Assembly: GCA_041739875.1 (NCBI GenBank)
Contig: JBGSNA010000162.1
Span: 1-64,000, forward strand
Reading direction: 5' to 3'
From: JBBSJZ01 sp041739875
GTDB lineage: Bacteria; Planctomycetota; Planctomycetia; Pirellulales; Pirellulaceae
DNA: 64,000 nucleotides
The notes beneath the pieces are model-generated. The model ran no database searches. It saw only the letters and a program-made list of their open reading frames with translations, and had not been told where the DNA came from. This document shows, one piece after another, positions 27,740 through 36,900 of this stretch. Both the position numbers and the translations under genes were made by a program. Position 1 is the first letter of the stretch; every line of letters starts with the position of its first letter.

Positions 27740-29047
27740 ATGACACAGACTATCACTCAACATAACTTTGATGCTGCGGGTTTCGACTCGTTTTTGAATT
27801 CACGTATCGAACCGTCTTGGCTTGCTGAGATGCGACGCGAAGCGTGGGCACATGCCGACGCAATGGCCTGGCCAGACCGTCGTCACGAAGAATGGATTCG
27901 CACCGATATTCGAATGTTTCAACTTCAAAAGTACGCGCTTTCGGGAGCACCCGCAGCGGCAACGGAGATGGCGCACCAGCTATCTGGTGGAGTTGACTTG
28001 GGTGGTCGCGTCGAGACGATTGACAGCTGCGTCGTGGCGGAATCGCTCGACGCAGACCTAGCCGCCAAGGGAGTTGTGTTTGGCAGCCTCGATCGGCTTT
28101 GTGCTGAGCAATCTGATCTGGTGCGCAAGTTCTTGTTCACTGGGTTCGATCCTGATTACGATAAGTTCGCCGCCCTGCATGCTGCGTTTTGGTCAGGCGG
28201 CCAATTTTTGTACGTGCCGCGTGGTGTGGTAATCGAGAAGCCGCTGCACATCGGTTCGATGTTGAGCGACGGGGCGACAGATACATCACACACGCTGATC
28301 GTTTTGGACGAAGGCGCGGAAGCGACGGTGCTACATGAAGGCGATAGCGTCACGCACGAGGCCGCTGGGTTGCACTTGGGTGCCGTTGAATTGATCCAGA
28401 AGCCCGGCTCGCATTTAAGGTATGTCAATTTGCAGGAATGGGGTCACAAGACGTACCATTTCGGGCATCAAAAAGCGAAAGTGGATCGCGATGCGACGCT
28501 CCAGTGGACGATCGCGGCGATGGGATCGTTGTTGACGAAAGTGAACCAGTCGGTGGATCTCGTGGGTCCAGGGGCTGATTGCCAGGTCAACGGCGTGATG
28601 TTCACCGAAGGCCGCCAGCACTTGAACTACAACACGCTCCAGCATCACCAGGCTCCTAGCTGTCACAGCGACTTCCTGTACAAGTCGGCCCAGCAAGACA
28701 AGAGCCGCACGGTATGGCGCGGGATGATCAAGGTGGATAAGGTCGCTCAAAAGACCGATGGCTACCAACGCAACGACAACTTGGTACTGTCAAACTCGTC
28801 CCGTGCAGATTCCATTCCTGGTTTGGAAATCGAAGCAGATGACGTACGCTGTACGCACGGCAGTACGACCGCGAAAGTCGATGAAGAACAAATCTTCTAC
28901 GCGCGATGTCGTGGCTTTACTCGCAAGGAAGCCACGCGAATGATCGTGAGTGGTTTCTTTCAACAGATTTTTGACCGAATTACCATCGAAAGTGTCCGCG
29001 ACGCATTAGCGACGGCGATTGCCCGACAAGTTCGCGAATACGAATAA
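27740..29047 (+). CDS. sufD: SufD, Fe-S cluster assembly protein
   Basis: A 435-residue SufD-family partner of SufB and SufC. The central beta-helix region shows FAALHAAFWSGGQFLYVPRG, the SufB/D-type line VNLQEWGHKTYHFGHQKA, and the C-terminal DDVRCTHGSTTAKVDEEQIF, followed by ARCRGFTRKEATRMIVSGFF. The start ATG at 27740 gives the expected MTQTITQHNFD-like N-terminus; a TTG at 27731 is possible. SufS and SufE/SufU are not in the window. Confidence 0.93.
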   Translation: MTQTITQHNFDAAGFDSFLNSRIEPSWLAEMRREAWAHADAMAWPDRRHEEWIRTDIRMFQLQKYALSGAPAAATEMAHQLSGGVDLGGRVETIDSCVVAESLDADLAAKGVVFGSLDRLCAEQSDLVRKFLFTGFDPDYDKFAALHAAFWSGGQFLYVPRGVVIEKPLHIGSMLSDGATDTSHTLIVLDEGAEATVLHEGDSVTHEAAGLHLGAVELIQKPGSHLRYVNLQEWGHKTYHFGHQKAKVDRDATLQWTIAAMGSLLTKVNQSVDLVGPGADCQVNGVMFTEGRQHLNYNTLQHHQAPSCHSDFLYKSAQQDKSRTVWRGMIKVDKVAQKTDGYQRNDNLVLSNSSRADSIPGLEIEADDVRCTHGSTTAKVDEEQIFYARCRGFTRKEATRMIVSGFFQQIFDRITIESVRDALATAIARQVREYE

Positions 29048-29071
29048 GCCATCCCTGTTAAAGTCCCCATA

Positions 29072-29434
29072 ATGTCTGAATCTGAAATTTCCTCGACTGA
29101 AAATGACGCTGTGCAACCGCTTTGCGAAGACAAGGTACGCGAAGCGCTGAAGCAGGTCATTGACCCCGAACTTTACGTCAATATCGTTGATTTGGGCTTG
29201 GTTTACACCATCTGCATTGGTGACGCCAAGGACGACGGTCGGCATGACGTCGCAATCGAAATGACCCTAACTAGCCCAATGTGCCCAGCTGGACCGCAAC
29301 TGGTGGCCGGTACGAAGGGTGCCGCAGAAGGACTTGACCAAGTTGACACCGTAGATGTCAAAGTGGTGATGGACCCACCCTGGTCGCCTGATAAGATGAC
29401 GGATGACGCCCGAGACCACTTGGGTATTTTTTAA
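29072..29434 (+). CDS. sufT: SufT-like MIP18 (DUF59) Fe-S maturation protein
   Basis: A 120-residue MIP18-family protein thought to help carry Fe-S clusters to target enzymes. Landmarks are VIDPELYVNIVDLGLVYTI, the conserved cysteine in LTSPMCPAGP, and PPWSPDKMTDDARDHLGIF at the C-terminus. It lies 24 bases after sufD and 27 bases before the mfnD-like gene, so it bridges the Suf and methanofuran blocks. Confidence 0.88.
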   Translation: MSESEISSTENDAVQPLCEDKVREALKQVIDPELYVNIVDLGLVYTICIGDAKDDGRHDVAIEMTLTSPMCPAGPQLVAGTKGAAEGLDQVDTVDVKVVMDPPWSPDKMTDDARDHLGIF

Positions 29435-29461
29435 AGGTTACTTTGGTCAGCGATTGATCAG

Positions 29462-30505
29462 ATGAAAGTATTTGTTGCAGAGTTCGTCTGCGGCGGTGGG
29501 CTCGTGAAGCATGCCACCGATCAGATTCCGGGAAGCTTGCGTCGTGAAGGCGCTTCGATGCTTGGTGCAATTGTCGCCGACTTATCCCAGGTCGCTGAGG
29601 TTGTTGTTCCGGTAGATGCTCGGTTTGAGTCGGTGCTGCAAAAATTTGCTCCGAACATTCCCTCGGTTGGGCTATTTCGGATCGATCCCGATAAGTCCAT
29701 TTGGACCCAATGGGTGGAGGCTGCTCAGGGTTGTGACACCGCTGTTGTCGTTGCGCCCGAGCGTGACGGAATGTTGGCGCAAGCCGTCGCTATGTTGCGA
29801 GCTGGTGGCGTTGATGTGATGGCTGGAAGTGGCGATTTTTTGCGGGTTGCCAGCGATAAGCTGCAAACAGCACGAGTATTGTTGGCCGCTGGTATTTCGC
29901 ATCCTCGCTACATTGCGACGAGCGACATGCGTTACGAGAGTGAAGTAGCAGCGTGTGAACGGTTCGTCGTTAAGCCTCGTGATGGGTGTGGCACACAACA
30001 CATTCAAACATTTAACGACTATCAAGCTGCGCTTGCCGAGTTGACTGACGCCATGATTCTTCAGCCCTGGGTTGCTGGGCGAGCGATCTCCATTTCATTG
30101 ATCGCGAACGGACATGAGCAAACCTTTTTGCCAGCGGTGTCCCAGAACTTATGTTCCGATACTTGTGAATACACTGGTGGAATTGGCCCGCTGGACGAAG
30201 ACATCCAGCGACGCGCGACGGCACTTGCTTCGCGAGCCATCGCGGCCATGCCTCCGACCGCGCGTGGGTTCGTCGGTCTAGACCTGCTCATTGGTGAGCG
30301 GCCGAGCGAGGATTGTGTAATCGAAATCAATCCTCGCTTGACGACGTCGTATATCGGACTTCGGCGAATGATCCAGGGGAATCTCGCGGCCAGGCTTGTG
30401 GATATCGAGACTGGTCCAATCATTTGCCAAGTTACCGCTGAATCCGTGCGTTGGGACTGTGACGGCCATGTGTGGGTGGACGATGAAGTTGTGGATTACG
30501 CGTGA
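29462..30505 (+). CDS. mfnD: ATP-grasp ligase, MfnD-like (tyramine-glutamate ligase)
   Basis: A 347-residue ATP-grasp enzyme similar to archaeal MfnD, which joins glutamate to tyramine in methanofuran biosynthesis. Landmarks: N-terminal FVAEFVCGGG, FVVKPRDGCGT (nucleotide-binding strand), EYTGGIGPLD, and GFVGLDLLIGE followed by VIEINPRLTTSYIGL with the metal-binding Glu and Asn. Bacteria with H4MPT-dependent C1 metabolism, including planctomycetes, carry homologues near other C1 genes. The stop overlaps the start of the next gene by GTGA, so translation is probably coupled. Activity is inferred from family and neighbours. Confidence 0.8.
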   Translation: MKVFVAEFVCGGGLVKHATDQIPGSLRREGASMLGAIVADLSQVAEVVVPVDARFESVLQKFAPNIPSVGLFRIDPDKSIWTQWVEAAQGCDTAVVVAPERDGMLAQAVAMLRAGGVDVMAGSGDFLRVASDKLQTARVLLAAGISHPRYIATSDMRYESEVAACERFVVKPRDGCGTQHIQTFNDYQAALAELTDAMILQPWVAGRAISISLIANGHEQTFLPAVSQNLCSDTCEYTGGIGPLDEDIQRRATALASRAIAAMPPTARGFVGLDLLIGERPSEDCVIEINPRLTTSYIGLRRMIQGNLAARLVDIETGPIICQVTAESVRWDCDGHVWVDDEVVDYA

Positions 30506-31503
30506 ATTCGTGCGTCGGGGTCGATATCGGTGGAGCCAACCTGAAGTACGCCGACGACGGTGGCAAGACACTAGCCCGCGACTTCCCCCTATGGCGACGA
30601 CATCAAGAGCTTGCTGAGCAGTTGATACAGGATTTGTCGTTGTTCGGCTCCGTTACGTCGTTGGCTGTCACGATGACTGGAGAGTTGGCCGATTGTTATG
30701 AAGATCGCCGGGATGGTGTGCACCGTATCGTCGGGGCAGTCGAACAAGCCGCGTTGTCACGGGGCATTCAAGATGTTGCCTATTACGCGGCTCGAAAAGG
30801 TTTTTTAAGTGCCTCGGAAGCGTTGGAGAATGTTGAACATATCGCCGCGTCCAATTGGTATGCCCTAGCAAGTTTTGTCGCCGAAGAAATCGCGGCGAAC
30901 GGATTGCTTGTTGATATTGGCTCGACCACAACTGACATCGTACCGATGGTGAATGGGCGAGTTGGAACACGATCGGTGACTGATTGCGATCGATTAGCCG
31001 AAGGTTCGCTTGTCTATGTCGGTTGTGAGCGAACGCCCGTCTGTGCACTGCTTTCGAAAGTCCAGTATCATGGCAAGGAGGTGGGCGTGATGAATGAATT
31101 GTTTGCGACGGTGGACGATGCCCGACTGGTGTTGAAGTCGGTTCAAGAGTCCGATGAGTCGCACACAGCGGACGGCCGACCGAGGACACGAGCATTTGCT
31201 TCTGCGCGTCTGGCTCGAATGATTGGCTTGGATCGCCACAGCTTTGCGGATGTAGATGCTGTCTTACTGGCTCAAGAGGTTGTCAGCGCAGTGACGCGTC
31301 GAATTTCGGAAGCCTGTGAGCGGGTGGATCCACACTTGGCATGCTATGTGATTAGTGGGCATGGCACGGATTTGTTGCCGAGTTTACCTGCAGGCGATGT
31401 GGTCAATCTGATGGATCGTTTGGGTCCCGAGTTGTCTCGATGTGCACCGTCCTATGCGGTCGTCAAGTTATACGTCAAAGAACGATGTCGGAGAGTTGCT
31501 TGA
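30502..31503 (+). CDS. mfnF: H4MPT-linked C1 protein, MfnF-like (hydantoinase/oxoprolinase superfamily)
   Basis: A 333-residue protein of the family annotated as H4MPT-linked C1 transfer pathway protein. Its archaeal relative MfnF couples the furan phosphate to glutamyl-tyramine in methanofuran synthesis. The actin-like ATPase fold shows VGVDIGGANLKYADDGG, LAVTMTGELADCYEDR and LVDIGSTTTDIVPMVNG. The start is a GTG at 30502 that overlaps the stop of mfnD by four bases. The mfnE-like start comes one base after its TGA. The tight packing supports joint function. Confidence 0.82.
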   Translation: MNSCVGVDIGGANLKYADDGGKTLARDFPLWRRHQELAEQLIQDLSLFGSVTSLAVTMTGELADCYEDRRDGVHRIVGAVEQAALSRGIQDVAYYAARKGFLSASEALENVEHIAASNWYALASFVAEEIAANGLLVDIGSTTTDIVPMVNGRVGTRSVTDCDRLAEGSLVYVGCERTPVCALLSKVQYHGKEVGVMNELFATVDDARLVLKSVQESDESHTADGRPRTRAFASARLARMIGLDRHSFADVDAVLLAQEVVSAVTRRISEACERVDPHLACYVISGHGTDLLPSLPAGDVVNLMDRLGPELSRCAPSYAVVKLYVKERCRRVA

Positions 31504-31504
31504 C

Positions 31505-32089
31505 ATGGTAACGCGTGTTGTAAAACTCGGCGGCAGCTTGCTGAATCAACAGCAGTTGGTTCCTGCGATGCTCGCTTGGATCGCATCGCAACCAACCGCT
31601 CAGTCGTTCGTGGTTGTGGGTGGCGGTGAGATCGTTGATGCTGTGCGAAATCTCGACAAACGGTATCCGTTACCATCCGATCAAGTGCATTGGATGTGCG
31701 TTGATCTATTGAGGGCGACGCACGTTTACGCAGTGTCTATGTTTCCGCAGTGGATACCGATCCGCTCAACCGACGAGTTGCGATCCTTTGTTTCATGCAA
31801 GAGCCCGACAACGGGCCTTGTCGCAATCGATGCTTTCTATCGCCCCGAGTTGCCGGAGGATTGGGCGCCCGTGGCGAAGTTGTTGCCAAGCGATTGGCGA
31901 ACGACAACGGACGCACTTGCGGCGCTATTGGCCGTATTGGTGAAAGCCGATGAGCTTGTGCTGCTTAAATCATGCGAGATTCCGAATGTCGACATCAACG
32001 AGCTTGCGAGACGAGGGATTGTGGATGAAGCGGTGGTGGGTTTGGTGGGTCGTATTTCGCAGGTCCGCGTTGCCCAGCTTGTCGTGTAG
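31505..32089 (+). CDS. mfnE: Amino-acid-kinase-family protein, MfnE-like
   Basis: A 194-residue member of the amino acid kinase family. It resembles MfnE, which phosphorylates 5-(aminomethyl)-3-furanmethanol phosphate in methanofuran synthesis. Landmarks: RVVKLGGSLL at the N-terminus, VVVGGGEIVDAVR, LPSDWRTTTDALAALLAV and LVLLKSCEI. The start ATG 31505 lies one base after the mfnF stop. It ends 15 bases before the stop of the convergent ligase gene. No mfnA, mfnB, mfnC, fae or formyltransferase genes are visible here. Confidence 0.78.
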   Translation: MVTRVVKLGGSLLNQQQLVPAMLAWIASQPTAQSFVVVGGGEIVDAVRNLDKRYPLPSDQVHWMCVDLLRATHVYAVSMFPQWIPIRSTDELRSFVSCKSPTTGLVAIDAFYRPELPEDWAPVAKLLPSDWRTTTDALAALLAVLVKADELVLLKSCEIPNVDINELARRGIVDEAVVGLVGRISQVRVAQLVV

Positions 32090-32104
32090 TTCTTTGGGTA
32101 ACCT

Positions 32105-33529
32105 TCAGCTGAATCGGTTTGCGGCGACAGCGGAACGTCGGAGAGAACCTTTATGGGTTAGCTCTGCTTTGTCAGCGGAAAGCGGTGGGACAAAATTCAA
32201 GACACTTTGTGGTCGTTTCCATTTCGCCAGATGACGTAGGCTCGATGCAACTAATGTCCGCAAGTGTTCGTCCAACGTTTTGTTGCCGAGATCCAGCCAC
32301 AATTGGAGCGAGTCGTTGCGAAGGACGAGCATTGCATGCTCAACGGCATCGAGTTCTTCGACAAGCGATTCAATTTCTCGCGGATGGACCTTGTTTCCAT
32401 TGGGCAGCACAATCAAGTCGTCGGCACGACCGATGATTCGGTATTGGCCAGTTGCTTCATCGACTTCGGCGAGATCGCCAGTGTCGAGCCAGCCATCGGG
32501 GTCGATTCGGTCACGTGTCGCGGAGTCGTCTTGCCAATAGCCGAGCATCACGTTCGGCCCACGAACAAAAAGACGCCCTGCTCTCCGTTGGACTTCACAA
32601 TCGGCGACGGGAAAGCCAACAAGACCCGCCGTTGCGTTTGCTGGTGTCGCACTGCAAATCACAGGCGACGTTTCTGTGAGACCATAGCCTTGAATGACGG
32701 TGACGCCTCGCTCGCGAAATTGTTCAAAGGCATCCTGTCGGAGTGGTGCGCCACCGACGCCCAGAAGTTTCAGCTTCGACAATGCCGGCGAGTGTTGTGT
32801 TTCGAGCAAGCGATAGGCGAGTGAAGGAACTACATTCGCGAGTGTGGGTGGAAACTGGTTTGCGATGGTTTCCCAGCCGCTGTAACCAAGTGACACAACA
32901 AGCGTGCAACCACTGAGTAACCAGGTGCCAAAGTCGCAAGTTCGTGCATAGGCATGCGAGAGCGGTAGCGTTGTCAAACGAATGTCGTCGGCCGACTGGG
33001 GGACTGCGTGCAGTTTTGCCTTGGCGTTCATGAGCAGGTTGCGTCGCGACAGAACGACACCTTTCGGGCTTGCTGTCGTTCCAGTCGTCCACAAGACCAG
33101 CTCCGGTTTGTCGTAATCTGTGGCTCGATCGAGTGATTGAAGGTACTGGATCGAGTCCAGTCGTGTGTTCGAGTTGAATGCGGTACTGACAAATGCATCA
33201 TCAATCCAGACGCCGTTGGTCGATTGGCGGATGAGCTCGACATGCGTCGATTCACGACGAGAATCGATGGGGACCTCGACCGAGCCCGTTGCCATAGCCG
33301 CGAGCGAAACGCAGACATCGGACAACCGATTCCGGTGGAGTCGGACCACAAGCCGCTCGGGCCGCACTTGCTCCATCGCGAACGCGAGTGCCGCAACTCG
33401 GTCTGCGAGTTGCCCCCATGTGAGCGAGCATACACCGTGTCCATCGCCATCGTCAGCTGCGATTGCCGTGGCGTTGCGCCGCGTCTGAAGTTGGTTCAAG
33501 AACGCTTGAAAAAGAGTTTGGCTCATCAT
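32105..33529 (-). CDS. Acyl-CoA synthetase-like adenylate-forming ligase
   Basis: A 474-residue class I adenylate-forming enzyme that would activate a carboxylic acid as acyl-AMP, then transfer it to CoA or another acceptor. The AMP-binding P-loop region is LWTTGTTASPKGVVLSRR; GYGLTETSPV and WLDTGDLAEVDE are also clear, and the hinge follows in YRIIGRADDLIV. The C-terminal lysine loop is shortened (ELTHKGSLRRS), with one lysine in about the right place. At 474 residues it is somewhat shorter than usual acyl-CoA ligases. Convergent with the mfn genes; the downstream neighbour on its own strand is unrelated. Substrate unknown. Confidence 0.85.
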   Translation of the reverse strand: MMSQTLFQAFLNQLQTRRNATAIAADDGDGHGVCSLTWGQLADRVAALAFAMEQVRPERLVVRLHRNRLSDVCVSLAAMATGSVEVPIDSRRESTHVELIRQSTNGVWIDDAFVSTAFNSNTRLDSIQYLQSLDRATDYDKPELVLWTTGTTASPKGVVLSRRNLLMNAKAKLHAVPQSADDIRLTTLPLSHAYARTCDFGTWLLSGCTLVVSLGYSGWETIANQFPPTLANVVPSLAYRLLETQHSPALSKLKLLGVGGAPLRQDAFEQFRERGVTVIQGYGLTETSPVICSATPANATAGLVGFPVADCEVQRRAGRLFVRGPNVMLGYWQDDSATRDRIDPDGWLDTGDLAEVDEATGQYRIIGRADDLIVLPNGNKVHPREIESLVEELDAVEHAMLVLRNDSLQLWLDLGNKTLDEHLRTLVASSLRHLAKWKRPQSVLNFVPPLSADKAELTHKGSLRRSAVAANRFS

Positions 33530-33607
33530 CGTTCATTCATACTTCAGAGCATTGGTCGAACGAGACTGGCGCGAGACTTAATGCGGTCATGCCCACGGAT
33601 AGGAATT

Positions 33608-33640
33608 AAAAAACGTTCCCAGGCCGAGTGCTTGGGAACG
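33608..33640 (-). terminator. Rho-independent terminator of fba
   Basis: On the minus strand an 8-bp perfect stem CGTTCCCA/TGGGAACG (33640-33633 with 33621-33614) is followed directly by six T (33613-33608). It lies about 30 bases past the aldolase stop. Strong match to an intrinsic terminator. Confidence 0.88.
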
Positions 33641-33670
33641 CTTCGAATTCTTCTAATGTAAAGAGGTCGT

Positions 33671-34693
33671 CTAGACAGTTGCGCCGAGGCTCTTGCGGAG
33701 CTTGGCGCCGTTGCCCGCTTGGCCGAAGGAGATCATTCGAGCCTTGCAAACTTCCTTCATCGCGGCGCGAGCGGGCTTGAGGTAAGCACGTGGGTCGAAC
33801 TCGGATGGGTTCTCTTGCAATACCTTACGGATCGCACCGGTAATGGCCATGCGGCAATCGGTATCGACGTTGATCTTACGAACACCACTCTTGATACCAC
33901 GTTGGATTTCTTCGACAGGCACGCCGTAAGTTTGTTTGATTTGACCGCCGTATTTGTTGATGATGTCTTGAAGCTCTTGAGGAACGCTGCTGCTTCCGTG
34001 CATCACGAGGTGCGTGTTGGGGAGCATCGCGTGAATCGCTTCGATGCGATCCATTGCAAGGACTTTACCGGTCGGTTTCTTGGTGAACTTGTAAGCTCCA
34101 TGGCTTGTTCCGATCGCGACGGCGAGAGCATCCACGCCAGTGGCTTCGACAAACCGCTTGGCTTCATCGGGGTCGGTAAGCAACTGGTCGTGTGACAATT
34201 CGCCTTCGGCACCGTGGCCGTCTTCTTGTTCGCCACCGCCATGCTCGAGTGAACCGAGGCACCCCAGTTCACCTTCGACGCTAACGCCACGTGCATGAGC
34301 CAGTTTGACGACTTCGCTCGTGACGCGGACGTTGTAGTCAAAGTCAGCCGGAGTCTTGCCGTCGGCTTCGAGTGAGCCGTCCATCATAACGCTCGTGAAT
34401 CCGTTCTCAATCGCCGACAAACAGGTTTCAGGGCTATTGCCGTGGTCCTGGTGCATAACGATTGGAATATGTGGATATAGTTCTGTCGCAGCGATCATCA
34501 GGTGGCGCAGGTAAGCGTCTTGCGAGTACGAGCGAGCACCACGTGATGCTTGAATGATCACGGGTGAATCCGTCTCTTCGGCGGCCTCCATGATCGACTG
34601 GATCTGTTCCATGTTGTTGACGTTGAACGCTGCAACGCCGTATTCGTTTTCAGCGGCGTGATCGAGTACGACGCGGAGCGGCACCAAAGCCAT
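33671..34693 (-). CDS. fba: Class II fructose-1,6-bisphosphate aldolase
   Basis: A 340-residue zinc-dependent aldolase that splits or forms fructose-1,6-bisphosphate in glycolysis and gluconeogenesis. The zinc and catalytic lines are visible: VMHQDHGN, SVMMDGSLEADGKTP, SVEGELGCLGSLEHGGGE, LAVAIGTSHGAYKF and LVMHGSSSVP, and the phosphate-binding KINVDTDCRMAITGAIR. Length and the extra GGGEQEDGHGAEGE segment fit the long (Calvin-cycle type) subgroup. A single-gene unit with its own terminator. Confidence 0.96.
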   Translation of the reverse strand: MALVPLRVVLDHAAENEYGVAAFNVNNMEQIQSIMEAAEETDSPVIIQASRGARSYSQDAYLRHLMIAATELYPHIPIVMHQDHGNSPETCLSAIENGFTSVMMDGSLEADGKTPADFDYNVRVTSEVVKLAHARGVSVEGELGCLGSLEHGGGEQEDGHGAEGELSHDQLLTDPDEAKRFVEATGVDALAVAIGTSHGAYKFTKKPTGKVLAMDRIEAIHAMLPNTHLVMHGSSSVPQELQDIINKYGGQIKQTYGVPVEEIQRGIKSGVRKINVDTDCRMAITGAIRKVLQENPSEFDPRAYLKPARAAMKEVCKARMISFGQAGNGAKLRKSLGATV

Positions 34694-34800
34694 AACAGGA
34701 TTCCTCGGTAGAATGATTGAACGGGTGAATTTCAGCCACGATTATCCCGTATGAGAGGCTCGTCGCAAGGGCCGAGCTTGCGTGAAAAGGTTTGCCGTAA

Positions 34801-36777
34801 TTAGGCCGATGCGGTGGATTTACGGGCGGCAATTCCAGCTTCGAGTGTCGCGATGATTTCGTCGACGTCATACACGCACCCTCCCCAGGCTCCGCCGCCG
34901 ACCTGCTGGAGCGCTGCCCAAAGCCGCGTATCATCGGGCATTTCGGCCTCGACTTGCAATTCCGGGTGGCCTGACCGACTGAGGAAACTAGCCACTGCGG
35001 CGTCACCTGTCTCGCCGTCTACGGTTTCGACCAAGTTGACTCGGCCGACCAGAGTTTGCTGGTTGATTTCGATTTCGATGATGTCGCCATCTCGAACTCG
35101 TCCTACTGGACCACCCGCCAACGCTTCTGGGCCGACGTGGCCGATACAGGCGCCCGTGCTGACGCCTGAGAATCGGGCATCGGTCACGAGTGCCACCTGC
35201 TTGCCAAAGGACAAGTACTTAAGCGCCGAGGTGATTTGGTAGGTCTCCTCCATGCCACAGCCGATGGGTCCGCGTCCAATCAAGACAATCACATCGCCAG
35301 CTTGGATGGGCGGTTCGGTCTGGCCCTTGATCGCGGCAATTGCACTGCGCTCGGTCGTAAAGACTCGAGCTCGGCCTCGATTCCGATACACACCGTCTTT
35401 GCCAACAACAGATGGATCGATCGACGTGGCCTTGATCACGCTGCCCTCGGGGCACAAGTTGCCTTCAGGAAAACAGACGGTGCTGGTCAATCCGCGGATG
35501 CGAGCTTCGGCGGGAGGAATAATCACATCGTCTGGGTTCACGCCATCGCTCTCCAGCAATCTTTCTCGGCATGCTTTTCGTCGATCACTGACGATCCATT
35601 GGTCGAGCAGCTCATTCCAAGTCATGCCCGTCACCGTTTTAGCGTTGGCGCGGAGCAGTCCGAGTTCTCGCAGATGCCAAGCGACTTCTGGGACTCCGCC
35701 AGCGAGGAACAATCGCACGGTGGGATGACCAGCCGGACCATTCGGCAAACAGTCCACGAAGCGTCCCACCATCGCGTTAACTTCGCGAAACTCCTTTACG
35801 CCAGGACGTTTCAGTCCCATAGCGGCAGCGATCGCGGGGATGTGCAACAACAGGTTCGTGCTGCCGCCGACGGCCGCATGAATAAGCATTGAATTGAAGA
35901 TCGCGTCGTCCGTCACGATGTCACGAAGCGTCGTCTTGGAAGCCACCATCTGGCGAGCCGCTTCGGCCGAATCGCGAGCGAGTCGAATCCAAATCGGTTG
36001 TCCACTCGGTGCAAGTGCTGCATGAGGCACTGTCATGCCAAGTGCTTCGGCAACAACTTGGCTCGTTGCCGCAGTCCCAAGGAACTGGCAGCCGCCTCCA
36101 GGTGTTCCGCAAGCACGACATCCTTCGAGCGAGGCCTGTTCGAGAGTCATCTCGCCACGGCTGTAGCGAACGCCAATCGTTTGCACCTTGCCGGCGTCTT
36201 CGCCTTCGCTTGGTGGCAATGTTACACCGCCGGGGACGAGCACGCTCGGAATGTCGCCACAGCCACAAAGCGCCATCATCATTGCGGGTAAGCCTTTGTC
36301 GCACGTCGCGATACCAATGACGCCCTTGCGACGGGGAAGCGAACGAATCAGCCGACGCATCACGATCGCGGCATCGTTGCGATACGGCAACGAATCAAAC
36401 ATGCCGCGTGTGCCTTGCGAGCGACCGTCGCACGGGTCGCTACAGAATGCCGCGAATGGAACGCCGTCAAACGACGAGACCTGTTCGGCTGCGGCTTGTA
36501 CCAGGATGCCGACTTCCCAGTGCCCCGTGTGATACCCGAGCGCTATCGGCGTACCGTCGGGTGCGCGAACACCGCCCTGCGTGCTGAGGATCAAGTACTG
36601 GTCGCCGAGAACACGTCGGGGATCGAATCCCATGCCCACGCTTTGCGTGAGTCCAAACAAGTCACCGCTCGTCCATGTTCGCAAGATCTCGTCGCTTAAT
36701 GGCAACGAGCCTTGCGGTCCAGCAGCATGGGTTTGAATCGTTTCCGCAGGAGCGGCAAAGTAGTTGGAAGATGACAT
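34801..36777 (-). CDS. YjhG/YagF-type sugar-acid dehydratase (D-xylonate dehydratase family)
   Basis: A 658-residue member of the IlvD/Edd superfamily, YjhG/YagF branch, whose E. coli members dehydrate D-xylonate. Landmarks: SGDLFGLTQSVGMGF, LSTQGGVRAPDGTPIALGYH, FCSDPCDGRSQGTRGMFDSL, ATCDKGLPAMMMALCG (cluster-ligand cysteines), and GCRACGTPGGGCQFLGTAA. The conserved Cys residues suggest an Fe-S cluster, for which the Suf genes in the window could supply assembly. Start set at ATG 36777 (MSSSNYFAAP), because the eleven residues before it do not fit. The exact sugar acid is not shown. Confidence 0.87.
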   Translation of the reverse strand: MSSSNYFAAPAETIQTHAAGPQGSLPLSDEILRTWTSGDLFGLTQSVGMGFDPRRVLGDQYLILSTQGGVRAPDGTPIALGYHTGHWEVGILVQAAAEQVSSFDGVPFAAFCSDPCDGRSQGTRGMFDSLPYRNDAAIVMRRLIRSLPRRKGVIGIATCDKGLPAMMMALCGCGDIPSVLVPGGVTLPPSEGEDAGKVQTIGVRYSRGEMTLEQASLEGCRACGTPGGGCQFLGTAATSQVVAEALGMTVPHAALAPSGQPIWIRLARDSAEAARQMVASKTTLRDIVTDDAIFNSMLIHAAVGGSTNLLLHIPAIAAAMGLKRPGVKEFREVNAMVGRFVDCLPNGPAGHPTVRLFLAGGVPEVAWHLRELGLLRANAKTVTGMTWNELLDQWIVSDRRKACRERLLESDGVNPDDVIIPPAEARIRGLTSTVCFPEGNLCPEGSVIKATSIDPSVVGKDGVYRNRGRARVFTTERSAIAAIKGQTEPPIQAGDVIVLIGRGPIGCGMEETYQITSALKYLSFGKQVALVTDARFSGVSTGACIGHVGPEALAGGPVGRVRDGDIIEIEINQQTLVGRVNLVETVDGETGDAAVASFLSRSGHPELQVEAEMPDDTRLWAALQQVGGGAWGGCVYDVDEIIATLEAGIAARKSTASA

Positions 36778-36900
36778 CACGAACCGATGGCAAGGACAGG
36801 CTTCGTTCAAGAAGCCAATACCCTAATCCGAGATAGCCTCCGGTCGGTAGTAGGCAAGCAACTTTCGCGAGGTCATGCCGACTTAGCGGCATGGGCTGAG

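Noticed and set aside
34766..34790. Small hairpin CGCAAG/CTTGCG near the dehydratase end
   Set aside because: Six-base stem without a T run on the transcribed strand; too weak to call.
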